Source: JANQJA01 sp047947185 (lineage in GTDB: Bacteria > Pseudomonadota > Gammaproteobacteria > Pseudomonadales > Azotimanducaceae). Taken from it: a stretch of 64,000 nucleotides of DNA. The notes below the pieces were generated by a model, which saw nothing but the letters and a program-made list of their open reading frames with translations, was not told the origin of the DNA and did no database searches. Below, piece after piece: positions 40,743 to 48,834 of the stretch (positions within the stretch are counted from its first letter, which is position 1; each line of letters begins with the position of its first letter). The stretch covers positions 4,774,001 through 4,838,000 of the forward strand of contig CP170502.1 of NCBI GenBank assembly GCA_047947185.1, written 5' to 3'. A program made the position numbers and the translations under genes.

Positions 40743-41495
40743 ATGAAACGAAGAGTTTTGGTAACGGGAGCGAGTGCGGGCGCCGGTCGTGCAATCGCCA
40801 CTCGATTCGCAAAAGAGGGCCACGATCTCTTTCTCGCGGCACGCAGATCTTCCTTATTGGAGGACCTCAAGGCTGAGCTGGAATCTGCATTTGGTATAAA
40901 TGTGCTAATTCAGGTATGTGATCTCAGAAAGCAAGAGGACGTTCTGAGCCTTTACAAGAGTGCAAGTGAGGCTGATGTTTCTGTGATGATCAACAACGCA
41001 GGTCTAGGTGATTGGAATTTTGTTTGGGACCTGAGTCTCGACAAGCTCAACTCCATGATAGACCTGAATTCTCGTGCCCTGGCAGTTCTGTCGACGCTAT
41101 TCGTCCGCGATAAGAGGGACACGGATGCCTGCCTGATTAACGTCACATCACTAGCGGGCTACGCTATTTTTGGCGCAGCGGTTCCCTACAGTGCTACAAA
41201 GTTCTTTGCGACGGTCTTCACCGAGGGGCTCATTCACGACCTTCGCCGCGTTGGCAGCCCGATGAAGGTAAAGGTGATGACGCCAGGCCCGATCGACACA
41301 GAGTTCACTTCAATCTCGCTAGCCGAGACCAGGCTTCCGGCTCTGGACGCAGGCGAAATACGATTTCATACGCCCGAGGATATCGCGAACTTCACCTATC
41401 AGCTGTATGAGAGCGACCAGCCCATTGGTTTGGTGAATCTGACCGATATGACCTTCACAGTACGAGATGTAATACACCCTTCCGGCAGCTTGTGA
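40743..41495 (+). CDS. Short-chain dehydrogenase/reductase (fossil cassette)
   Basis: 250 residues, classical SDR: nucleotide-binding TGASAGAG, NNAG, catalytic Ser in INVTSLAGY and Tyr-x3-Lys in PYSATKFF. NAD(P)-dependent oxidoreductase of unknown substrate. ATG 40743 chosen. The gene lies between a decayed core GTCATAC (40706) and an attC-like site with R'' GTATAAC (41503), so it is an old cassette. The frame is intact although its recombination sites have decayed. Confidence 0.88.
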   Translation: MKRRVLVTGASAGAGRAIATRFAKEGHDLFLAARRSSLLEDLKAELESAFGINVLIQVCDLRKQEDVLSLYKSASEADVSVMINNAGLGDWNFVWDLSLDKLNSMIDLNSRALAVLSTLFVRDKRDTDACLINVTSLAGYAIFGAAVPYSATKFFATVFTEGLIHDLRRVGSPMKVKVMTPGPIDTEFTSISLAETRLPALDAGEIRFHTPEDIANFTYQLYESDQPIGLVNLTDMTFTVRDVIHPSGSL

Positions 41496-41502
41496 AGGCG
41501 GC

Positions 41503-41598
41503 GTATAACATGCAGTTGAACTCATTTCTTTTGGCCGTTCGGACGAAGCAGCTGCGGTCAAATTGTGGAAGGTGCTTCGTGTTGACCAGGCGTTGATT
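41503..41598 (+). other. Decayed attC after the SDR gene
   Basis: R'' GTATAAC 41503-41509 followed by ATGCAGTTGAA; the right half (TTGACCAGGCGTTGA) is a weakened copy of the CTTAACC-GGTGTT end. It is 96 bp and the embedded frame is still open to its last codon. The nearest intact relative is attC 40. Confidence 0.7.
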
Positions 41599-41634
41599 TG
41601 ATTCTCCACGTCGACCGAAACAGAATTCCGGCCC

Positions 41635-41913
41635 ATGTTTTCAGAACTTTCCGGTGATTCTGATTGCGTGAGCAGCGAGGTGAGGTCATCTGCTGGCATC
41701 AGCCAATACCCGCATGTCTCTCCAACCAAAGAGAATCTCCTCGGTGTTGTAGCTATCTACTTTAACGGGTCGGGTACCTATCTCGACTCCTCCCAAATGC
41801 CGGTAGAAGTTGCAGCCTGGGTTTTCCATTACGCACCCAATCTCAAGGCTTCGCAACTCGAGTTTCAGGAGTTCTCTCACTGCGTATGCAACGAGCGCTC
41901 GCCCACAGGATAA
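41635..41913 (+). CDS. Doubtful small ORF in the fossil array
   Basis: A 92-codon ORF with ATG 41635 directly after a decayed core (GTTGATT). The translation (LLGVVAIYFNGSGTYLDSSQ, VAAWVFHYAPNLKASQ) has no recognisable family. It could be a degraded cassette gene; coding status is unsure. Confidence 0.3.
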   Translation: MFSELSGDSDCVSSEVRSSAGISQYPHVSPTKENLLGVVAIYFNGSGTYLDSSQMPVEVAAWVFHYAPNLKASQLEFQEFSHCVCNERSPTG

Positions 41914-42134
41914 CGGTGGAGTCAGGTCCCTCCACTCCGGTCGGGACGACCGCTACGCCGTCGTTTCGACTGTAGCCGCGTGAGCGGCGGAATGGAGAAA
42001 TCTCGGGTACAAGAATCGAGATCCCTCCACTCCGGCCCCACAGGAGGACGGTGAATTTTATGCGGGGCAGTTCGTCCCGGCGATTAAAAAGTTTGCAGAC
42101 CGCGAGAAGTAGTAAAGACGCGGGGTTGGCACAT
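41914..42134. other. Gene-free region with a short direct repeat
   Basis: TCCCTCCACTCCGG occurs twice (about 41926 and 42030), with GC-rich inverted segments between. No gene, tRNA or core site recognised. Confidence 0.4.
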
Positions 42135-42400
42135 ATAGTCCATGGACTCTTCCGTCAACGGGGGATCACTCGAACTCAAGTCCGGTATCGCACGCGGCTT
42201 CAGGAAGCACGTGGCATCAGTGACAAAGTGCCCCGGTTGCAAACGTCTATGCGACCTGCTGAGTGGAACATCCTGTCTCCGGGTCAAACCAGATTCTGTG
42301 CCCGACCTGCCCATCTTGCAAGGTCGGCAACCTGCAGTTGCACCTGGGCATTTCAACATGGCACTCGACTAGCACGCGCAATTCAAGTGCTACAATCTTC
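42135..42400. mobile_element. IS1111/IS110-type relic (guide-RNA end)
   Basis: Starts near GGCACATA, a broken R'' box, then TAGTCCATGGACTCTTCCGTCAACG, which matches the left end of the element at 34085. About 170 bases remain alignable to 34090-34260, including GCCCCGGTTGCAAACGTC. No transposase remains. Confidence 0.7.
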
Positions 42401-42426
42401 TGCCTTTTTAGGCGTTAGGCATCTCA

Positions 42427-43146
42427 ATGGAATCAGAACCTTTACGTGTATCCGACAGGCTCATCGTTGCGTTGGATGTCCCGACGCTTGGTGACATGAA
42501 GCACATAGTGGATTCGCTGGGGCCGGCAGTGAGCCACTACAAAATTGGGCATCAACTCTTTACGGCAGAGGGTCCGAAAACGATCTCGTACCTAAAAGCG
42601 CTTGGAAAGAGGGTCTTCCTGGACCTGAAGCTTCACGAGATCCCAAACTCGGTGGCGTCTGCAATCGTCTCGGCCGGAAATCATGGTGTCGATATGATCA
42701 CAGTTCATGCTTCAGGCGGTCGCACCATGATGAAGGTTGCTGCGGAAACTGCATTGAAGTATTCGGGTATGCAGATTATTGCGCTCACTGTAGTCACGGG
42801 ATTAACCGATGCTGATCTGGCGTCGATTGGTGTTTCAGGTGGTTGTGAAGCCCAGGTGGCAAGGCTTGCCAAATTGGCTCAGGATAGTGGTTGTCACGGC
42901 GTTGTTTCGTCACCGCGAGAAATCAGATTGCTTAGACAAATGTTGGGGACAAGTATCCAGATTGTGACACCCGGGATACGGCCGACCGGCGCCTCTCAGA
43001 ATGATCAGCTGCGAGCCGACACACCCGGGGCCGCAATCGCGGCAGGTGCAAGCTTTATTGTAGTTGGTCGACCGATTGTAGGTTCCCATGATCCAGTGTT
43101 GTCTACCCAAAACATCATTTCTGAGATGGAGGCTGTTGATACCTGA
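42427..43146 (+). CDS. pyrF: Orotidine 5'-phosphate decarboxylase, second copy (fossil cassette)
   Basis: 239 residues, full length, with RLIVALDVPT, DLKLHEIPNSV, TPGIRPTG and ASFIVVGRP. Roughly two-thirds identical to the cassette copy at 25526. A perfect core GTTAGGC (42414-42420) precedes ATG 42427 at the same spacing as in the cassette copy, and a decayed attC follows its stop. TGCTACAAT at 42388-42396 is a possible extended -10. Either copy could serve UMP synthesis; which one is the cell's main enzyme cannot be told here. Confidence 0.93.
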   Translation: MESEPLRVSDRLIVALDVPTLGDMKHIVDSLGPAVSHYKIGHQLFTAEGPKTISYLKALGKRVFLDLKLHEIPNSVASAIVSAGNHGVDMITVHASGGRTMMKVAAETALKYSGMQIIALTVVTGLTDADLASIGVSGGCEAQVARLAKLAQDSGCHGVVSSPREIRLLRQMLGTSIQIVTPGIRPTGASQNDQLRADTPGAAIAAGASFIVVGRPIVGSHDPVLSTQNIISEMEAVDT

Positions 43147-43248
43147 CGTGACGGTCAAGGCGCTTCGCCCCATTCTTCTTATCTGTCATGCGGTTCGCAG
43201 ACCTTGTCGGGCGGGCCGATTGTCACACCAATCAGCGTAGTGTGATGC
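43141..43248 (+). other. Decayed attC after the second pyrF
   Basis: ACCTGACGTGACGGTCAAGGCGC aligns with the start of attC 23 (18 of 23 bases); AGCGTAGTGTGATGCGGC resembles the CTTAAC-GGTGTTATGC end. 108 bp if paired this way. The central palindrome is lost. Confidence 0.55.
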
Positions 43249-43453
43249 GGCCTTAGCCATTTCACCAGGATCCCGGTGAGAGACTTGTGTCCGGTGACCC
43301 GTACAGTGATGGGTCAAAGGCCAGCTTTTCTTTCTTCGTCACCGGAGTCTTCCTGACTTATTTGAGGCTGTATTCCCGCTTCTCGTCCCTGATGTTAAGT
43401 ATTATTCTTTTGTGCAATCAGCAGGTGCTGTTCACGCTGAAAGGAGGATTGGC

Positions 43454-43864
43454 ATGTTGGCGAAAGATCCGCTGTTCATCCTGTATGTCCATGACATGGA
43501 TCGGGCGTTGGATTTCTATCGCGGTACTTTTGATCTGCAGGTCGTTCAGCATACGCCGGGATGGTCCATGCTGCGATGCGGCGGGGCAACCATTGCGCTG
43601 CACATCCTTTCTGGTGGAAGTACCGAGTCTACGACCCCGCATGCGGGATTAAGTCTCCAGGTAGAGAATCTGGATGAGGCGATAGCCGTGGTCGTGGCGG
43701 CGGGCGGCGAGCACATTCTTACGCGCGAACCCACACCGTTTGTACCGGTACGGATGTGTGAACTGAGGGACACTGAAGGTAATGTTTTTGAGTTGCGTCA
43801 GTTTGTAGGTCCGGGAGCAGATCTGGCAACCGTTACGCCTGGTTCTGGAGATTGTGGAACTTGA
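43454..43864 (+). CDS. VOC-family (glyoxalase/bleomycin-resistance-like) protein
   Basis: 136 residues with the VOC pattern: LFILYVHDMDRALDFYRGTF, TIALHILSG and the C-terminal ELRDTEGNVFELRQF. A perfect AAGGAGG lies before ATG 43454. It is unrelated in detail to the cassette VOC protein at 9574. Possible metal-dependent lyase or binding protein; substrate unknown. First ordinary chromosomal gene to the right of the fossil array. Confidence 0.85.
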   Translation: MLAKDPLFILYVHDMDRALDFYRGTFDLQVVQHTPGWSMLRCGGATIALHILSGGSTESTTPHAGLSLQVENLDEAIAVVVAAGGEHILTREPTPFVPVRMCELRDTEGNVFELRQFVGPGADLATVTPGSGDCGT

Positions 43865-44080
43865 AGTGGATGACGTTTGGCAGACCTGCACGGCCGCAAA
43901 TGGGGTAATTTTTGGTGGCCAGGCACAAAGCTGGCCGATCCGCCCCTTGGCACATTTGCGATCTACCTATGGGCTGCGGTCCAGCACGCGTTTTGGCAGC
44001 TTAGAGCGGGACGCGATGTTTTGTAGACCGGCCGGGGAGTCCCGGGTCCGGCAACCAGTGGGTAGGAGTGAGCATCAGGT

Positions 44081-44488
44081 ATGGCAGAAATGGAAACAAG
44101 AGAAGGCGGCTGTTTGTGTGGTCGCATCAGGTATCGCACTGCGGGAGAACCGTTTGCCGCTGAGTATTGCCACTGTCGCATGTGCCAGAAAAGTGTGGGC
44201 GCGGTTGTGGTGAACTGGATGGACTTTCGGGCAGAGCAGGTGACCTGGCTATCCGGGGAACCTGACTTCTATGCATCGTCAGCGGAGGTGCGGCGTGGTT
44301 TTTGTGCAAGCTGCGGCACAGCTTTGATGTTCAGGGACACGCGCTACCCTGAGTATGCGACCCTGACAATTGCCTCGCTGGATGACCCGGACACGGTTGT
44401 CCCCACGCGGCACATCTATACTGAAAGCCAGTGCCGTTGGCTCAACATTGTGGATGATGGCGAGCGATTCAAGCAGGGGCTGCACTGA
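44081..44488 (+). CDS. GFA-family (CENP-V/Gfa-like) zinc protein
   Basis: 135 residues with the GFA zinc ligands: GGCLCGRIRYR, YCHCRMCQKSVG and CASCGTAL. Family members include glutathione-dependent formaldehyde-activating enzyme, but most have no proven substrate. GTAGGAGTGAG precedes ATG 44081. The 43865-44080 interval upstream shows no gene. Confidence 0.88.
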   Translation: MAEMETREGGCLCGRIRYRTAGEPFAAEYCHCRMCQKSVGAVVVNWMDFRAEQVTWLSGEPDFYASSAEVRRGFCASCGTALMFRDTRYPEYATLTIASLDDPDTVVPTRHIYTESQCRWLNIVDDGERFKQGLH

Positions 44489-44532
44489 AAATATGATCAT
44501 TGAAGGGTGAAAGCACCCACGGAACCCGCCAC

Positions 44533-44883
44533 ATGATATGGATTCTCACCAAGTACCTGGTAACCGCAGGGGTTGTTGTCTGTGTTTCTGAACTGGCAAA
44601 ACACAGTGACAAACTGGGAGCATTTGTCGCCGCCCTGCCTCTGGTGACAATACTTGCGCTCATCTGGCTTTATGTTGAGCATCAGCCAATGGAGAAAATC
44701 AGTAATCATGCCTGGTACACCTTCTGGTACGTGATCCCGACACTTCCGATGTTCCTGCTTTTTCCGGTTATTCTGCCTCGCCTTGGGTTCTGGCTGGCCC
44801 TGCTGGCGGCCTGTCTCACGACCATTTTCTGTTTTGGCCTGTTTGGGCTGATTGCACGGCGATTCGGTGTAGACTTGTGGTAA
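44533..44883 (+). CDS. DUF3147-like membrane protein
   Basis: 116 residues with four membrane helices (ILTKYLVTAGVVVCVSELAK; VAALPLVTILALIWLYVE; WYVIPTLPMFLLFPVI; FWLALLAACLTTIFCFGLFGLI), matching small DUF3147-type proteins. Unknown role. ATG 44533 removes an unlikely polar N-terminal extension. Confidence 0.75.
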   Translation: MIWILTKYLVTAGVVVCVSELAKHSDKLGAFVAALPLVTILALIWLYVEHQPMEKISNHAWYTFWYVIPTLPMFLLFPVILPRLGFWLALLAACLTTIFCFGLFGLIARRFGVDLW

Positions 44884-44971
44884 ATCTACTGCCAGCGAAC
44901 AACTTGTGAAGATCGAGTTGTCCTGGCGGGATGTACAATGGGGCCAACATGGCCATCGAACTGGAGGGGAC

Positions 44972-45373
44972 ATGAAAGCGGTCAAGATATTGGGTGTGCT
45001 GGTTTTGGTTTATGTCGGTATCGTTGTGCTGTTTGAGTCGCTGCTGGGTTACTACCAGCCAGAAGGTCAGAATACCATGGTCATCACCACCATTGACGAA
45101 GATGGCAGTCCGCACCCCCGTGTGGTTGCGCGACTGGAAAGCAACGGACAACTTTACGTTGCCGCCAACCACTGGCCCAGGGCCTGGTATCGTCAGGCGC
45201 TGGACAACCCCAATATGAAAGTCACCTATGAGGGTGAGACAGGTGATTACCTGGCTGTGCCCGTCACGGGCGCGGAACACGACAGGGTGGACAGCGAAAA
45301 TGCCCTGGGCATTGTGTTTCGGATACTGACCGGGTTTCCGCCGCGATACTTCATCAGGCTCGACCCCGCCTAG
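44972..45373 (+). CDS. Membrane-anchored PNPOx-like / DUF385 nitroreductase-family protein
   Basis: 133 residues. An N-terminal membrane helix (AVKILGVLVLVYVGIVVLF) is followed by a split-barrel domain with NTMVITTIDEDGSPHPRVVA, LYVAANHWPRAWYRQALDNP and VTYEGE. This matches F420/FMN-binding nitroreductase (DUF385) and related pyridoxamine-oxidase-like folds. GGAGGGG precedes ATG 44972. Cofactor uncertain. Confidence 0.8.
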   Translation: MKAVKILGVLVLVYVGIVVLFESLLGYYQPEGQNTMVITTIDEDGSPHPRVVARLESNGQLYVAANHWPRAWYRQALDNPNMKVTYEGETGDYLAVPVTGAEHDRVDSENALGIVFRILTGFPPRYFIRLDPA

Positions 45374-45396
45374 GTACCACAGAAAACCCTGGTACC
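45373..45396. terminator. Hairpin between convergent genes
   Basis: GGTACCA (45373-45379) and TGGTACC (45390-45396) form a 7-bp stem between the stops at 45373 and 45400. No T tract, so terminator function is uncertain. Confidence 0.45.
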
Positions 45397-45399
45397 GAA

Positions 45400-47106
45400 T
45401 CAGGTGTAGTAGACAAGTATATAGGCGGATAGCAACACGACGATCCAGAGGGCGGTTGTGCCAATCTGCCAGGAGCGGGCAAACACGCTTTTCTCCGCCG
45501 AATCCGCGGTATGGGGCTGGCCGAGATATTTCACAGCAAAGTTTTTCAGCAGCCCCTCAATGCGGTGCTCCTGGTCCATGACGGCTGTCGCGACGCGCTG
45601 AAGCCCCCGTTCAACCAGGCGAACCGCGCCAAGACCCAGTCTGCGCCAGAGCCAGTCGGTATCCAGGCTGATGGTTTCTGTCCTGCGCATGAGCGGCAGC
45701 AGCACAAAAAACGCCAGGCCCGAGAACAGTAGAAGCTGCAGGTAGAAAATGACCTTGGAGGCTGAATAGGGTTCATACCCCGTGTCGTATGGCAACAGTG
45801 AATAAAGCACACCGGGAAAGACGCCAAGGAAAATACACACGAAGGCACAAAGCACCATGGCAAGGCCCATGTTCCAGGGCGCGTCCTTGGGGCGCAATCC
45901 CGAATCCTTCTGGAAAAAGACAAACCACGGAAACTTGATGCCCGCGTGCAGGAAAACGCCAGCAGATGCAGCCGTCAGCAGCATATAGGTCCAGACGAGG
46001 CCCTGGTCAGCAGCGGCAACAGAGATCATGGACTTTGTGGTAAAGCCTGAGGTTAACGGGAAGCTCGATATGGAAAGCGCGCCGACAATGCCGCACAGGG
46101 TTGTTAGCGGCATGGTGCGGAACAGCCCGCCCAGGTCGGTGCATTTGCTTTTGCCGGTGCGGTACAACACCACGCCTGCGCTCATGAACAGTAGCGCCTT
46201 GTAGATGATATGGGCAAATGCGTGCGCGGCTGCGCCATTGAGCGCGAGTTCCGTGCCTATGCCAATGGCACAGACCATAAAACCAACCTGGTTGACTATC
46301 GAGTAGGCAAGAATCCGCCGGGCATCGTTTTCCAGCAGGGCGTAAATGATGCCGTACATTACCATGTACAGGCCAACCCCAATGAGCACGGGTTCACCCG
46401 GGAACAGGAGGATCAGCGCCAGGACGGCAGTTTTGGTTGTAAAGGCAGACAGGAACACCGAGCCTGTTGCACTCGATTCGGGATAGGCATCAGACAGCCA
46501 GGCGGAAACGGGCGGGGCGGCGGCATTCATCAGGATGCCAATCAGGATCATCCAGGTATTGAAGTCCGTGGCAATAAACGGCCGGATATCAATTGATCCG
46601 CTGCTGACGACCACCCCCTCGATACCCACCTTGAGAATAACGCCGCCCAGCAGGTGCATGATGGCGTAGCGGATGCCGGCGGCCCTGGCTGCGGGTGTGC
46701 CACCGCTCCAGACCACGATGGTGGAAAAGAGCGCCATGATTTCCCAGTAAAGAAACAGGGTGATCAGGTCGCCAGCAAAACAGACACCAATGGCGCCAGC
46801 GGCGTAGGCGTAGGCTGCGGCAAGTTCCTGCCAGCGTGCGATGCGAAAAGCGAATATCCCGCCAAGCAGCGCCATCATGGCAAACACCGTGGCAAACAGG
46901 CGGCGGAGCGGGCTGCCTTCAACCGGTTCAACCATGTAGTCCAGAAACCGCACCGTGGATTGGACGCCATCACCAATCTGCCAGATGGCATAGAGCGTCA
47001 GCGCCGGTGCAAGCATCACGACAGCGGTCCGCGCATGACCGCGGCAAAGTCCAATCAGGACCGCGCCGGCGAGCATGATCAACGCTGGAGAATAGGCGTC
47101 AGTCAT
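45400..47106 (-). CDS. Mrp-type antiporter, MrpD/NuoM-like subunit (third copy)
   Basis: 568 residues, about 14 membrane helices, proton_antipo_M type. Helix 5-like GDLITLFLYWEIMALFSTIVVW carries the conserved Glu, and HAFAHIIYKALLFMSAG the conserved Lys region. A long C-terminal extension with RLVERGLQRVATAVM resembles the amphipathic tail of antiporter-like subunits. Last gene of the leftward Mrp operon. Likely translocates H+ or Na+. Confidence 0.88.
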   Translation of the reverse strand: MTDAYSPALIMLAGAVLIGLCRGHARTAVVMLAPALTLYAIWQIGDGVQSTVRFLDYMVEPVEGSPLRRLFATVFAMMALLGGIFAFRIARWQELAAAYAYAAGAIGVCFAGDLITLFLYWEIMALFSTIVVWSGGTPAARAAGIRYAIMHLLGGVILKVGIEGVVVSSGSIDIRPFIATDFNTWMILIGILMNAAAPPVSAWLSDAYPESSATGSVFLSAFTTKTAVLALILLFPGEPVLIGVGLYMVMYGIIYALLENDARRILAYSIVNQVGFMVCAIGIGTELALNGAAAHAFAHIIYKALLFMSAGVVLYRTGKSKCTDLGGLFRTMPLTTLCGIVGALSISSFPLTSGFTTKSMISVAAADQGLVWTYMLLTAASAGVFLHAGIKFPWFVFFQKDSGLRPKDAPWNMGLAMVLCAFVCIFLGVFPGVLYSLLPYDTGYEPYSASKVIFYLQLLLFSGLAFFVLLPLMRRTETISLDTDWLWRRLGLGAVRLVERGLQRVATAVMDQEHRIEGLLKNFAVKYLGQPHTADSAEKSVFARSWQIGTTALWIVVLLSAYILVYYT

Positions 47107-47368
47107 CGCTGTCTCCGGCTGAATAGAAATCCTCGGGGCGTTTCAGCAGGTACGCCAGTCCCTTGGCCAGGAGCACCATGGCCAGGCAGGACAGGAATCC
47201 AAACACGGCACCAAACGCAAACCAGCCATCTACCTCGAAGTAGCCTTTTACCTTGAACACGAGTTGGGCCAGCACGGTTAGTGCGAGCAGGGCGCTGCCA
47301 CCCCACCAGAGTTTTTTGATGGTGTCCGGCCGTGTCAGCCAGTGTGAATTGTCGTTCTGGTCTGGCAT
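47099..47368 (-). CDS. Small two-TM protein within the Mrp operon
   Basis: 89 residues with two membrane helices (WWGGSALLALTVLAQLVF; WFAFGAVFGFLSCLAMVLLAKGLAYLL) and an acidic tail (RPEDFYSAGDSDD). Not one of the standard Mrp A-G subunits. It overlaps the next gene by 8 bases and the previous stop by one (TAATG), so it is made with the complex and may be an extra subunit or assembly factor. Confidence 0.82.
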   Translation of the reverse strand: MPDQNDNSHWLTRPDTIKKLWWGGSALLALTVLAQLVFKVKGYFEVDGWFAFGAVFGFLSCLAMVLLAKGLAYLLKRPEDFYSAGDSDD

Positions 47369-48834
47369 TAGGGCCCCTCTCCGACAACCTGTCGTTCCAG
47401 GTCAATGACTGGTCCGTTAAACAGGAAAAATCCGATGACCAGGATTGCCGTCACCGTCAGGGCTGCCACGGCGGGCAAAGGTGCCTCGCCGTGTTCAGGT
47501 GCATCCGCTTCTTCTTTTGCAAACCAGGCGATAAAGATGACCGGCAGAAAATAGGCTGCGTTCAGGGCCGTGCTCAGGATTATTGTCATGATGGCAACCA
47601 GGTTCTGGGCTTCAAATGCGCCGGCAAGAATGTACCACTTGGATACAAATCCACCGGTTGGCGGTACGCCAATCATACTGAGTGCGCCGATGGTAAATGC
47701 CGTCATGGTCCAGGGCATGCGTCGGCCAATCCCCTTCAACTGGTGCAGTTCCGTCTTTTTGGATGCCACGTAAATGGCACCAGCGGCAAAAAACAGGGTT
47801 ATCTTGCCAAACGCGTGGGCCACCATGTGAATCGCCGCACCAATCTCTGATAACGGTTTCAGTATTGCTGCAGCCAGCACCACATAAGATAACTGTGACA
47901 CCGTTGAATAGGCCAGCATGCGTTTCAGGTTGGTCTGGCGCAGCGCGACGATACTGGCGGCAACAATCGTAAATGCAGCAGCGTAAACCAGCCAGCTGCT
48001 GCTGGGCTCCGAGAACAGGAAGTCGATCCCGAAGATGTAGACAATCACCTTGGTGATGGTAAACACACCGGCTTTTACCACGGCAACCGCATGCAGTAGC
48101 GCACTGACCGGGGTGGGAGCGACCATGGCCGCGGGCAACCAGCGGTGCACGGGCATCACCGCAGCTTTGCCGACGCCAAATACAAACAGCGCAAGCAGCA
48201 GGCCCACCTCCGGGCCTGAGATGCGCCCTTCAAGAATCCCGCCCTTCACAAAGTCTCCGGTACCCGCGGAATGATAGGTCCAGATAATGGCGGGCAATAA
48301 CAGGCCAATGGAAGTTGTCAGCAGGACACCCAGGTAAACCCGGGCAGACGCAACAGTCTTGTCATCCCCCTTGTGGGACACGAGTGGGTAGGTGGACAGC
48401 GTCAGTATTTCGTAGAACAGGAACAGCGTAAACAGGTTTCCGGCAAACGCCACACCCATGGTGGCGCCGAGCGCAATGGCAAAACAGGCGAAAAACCGGG
48501 TCTGGTGCTTTTCCTTGTTGCCCCGCATGTAGCCGATGGAGTAAACGGAGTTGATGACCCAGAGACCCGATGCCAGTGCGGCAAACAGCATGCCGAGCGG
48601 CTCAACCCGAAAAGCAAGGTCTATGCGGCCTACAATGTTGCTGACGAGAATGCCGGGGCGTCCGCCGTCCGCCACTTCGGGCAGCAGCCCCCAGACGACA
48701 TAAACCAACGCAAGCGCAGTTACGATCGTCACGGCTTCGCGGAGGTTCTCGTGCACCCGGCCTGCCAGGACAATGGCAAGCGCACCCAGCCAGGGTAGCA
48801 GGATGGCGGAAATGATGGCGTCTTCTGCAATCAT
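47368..48834 (-). CDS. mnhD: Mrp-type antiporter, MrpD-like subunit (second copy)
   Basis: 488 residues, 14-helix proton_antipo_M protein: FAGNLFTLFLFYEILTLSTYPLV has the key Glu, AVMPVHRWLPAAMVAPTPVSALLHA is the Lys/His-rich core signature, and LKRMLAYSTVSQLSYVVLA follows. It overlaps the upstream gene by 4 bases (ATGA). One of three D-like subunits in the cluster. Confidence 0.9.
   Translation of the reverse strand: MIAEDAIISAILLPWLGALAIVLAGRVHENLREAVTIVTALALVYVVWGLLPEVADGGRPGILVSNIVGRIDLAFRVEPLGMLFAALASGLWVINSVYSIGYMRGNKEKHQTRFFACFAIALGATMGVAFAGNLFTLFLFYEILTLSTYPLVSHKGDDKTVASARVYLGVLLTTSIGLLLPAIIWTYHSAGTGDFVKGGILEGRISGPEVGLLLALFVFGVGKAAVMPVHRWLPAAMVAPTPVSALLHAVAVVKAGVFTITKVIVYIFGIDFLFSEPSSSWLVYAAAFTIVAASIVALRQTNLKRMLAYSTVSQLSYVVLAAAILKPLSEIGAAIHMVAHAFGKITLFFAAGAIYVASKKTELHQLKGIGRRMPWTMTAFTIGALSMIGVPPTGGFVSKWYILAGAFEAQNLVAIMTIILSTALNAAYFLPVIFIAWFAKEEADAPEHGEAPLPAVAALTVTAILVIGFFLFNGPVIDLERQVVGEGP

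Noticed and set aside
41926..42045. tRNA or tmRNA 3' end suggested by TCCCTCCACTCCGG repeats
   Set aside because: No matching acceptor stem, anticodon arm or T-arm can be drawn.
42361..42426. Strong promoter for the second pyrF
   Set aside because: TGCTACAAT is a fair extended -10, but no convincing -35 lies at the right distance, so it is mentioned only in the gene entry.
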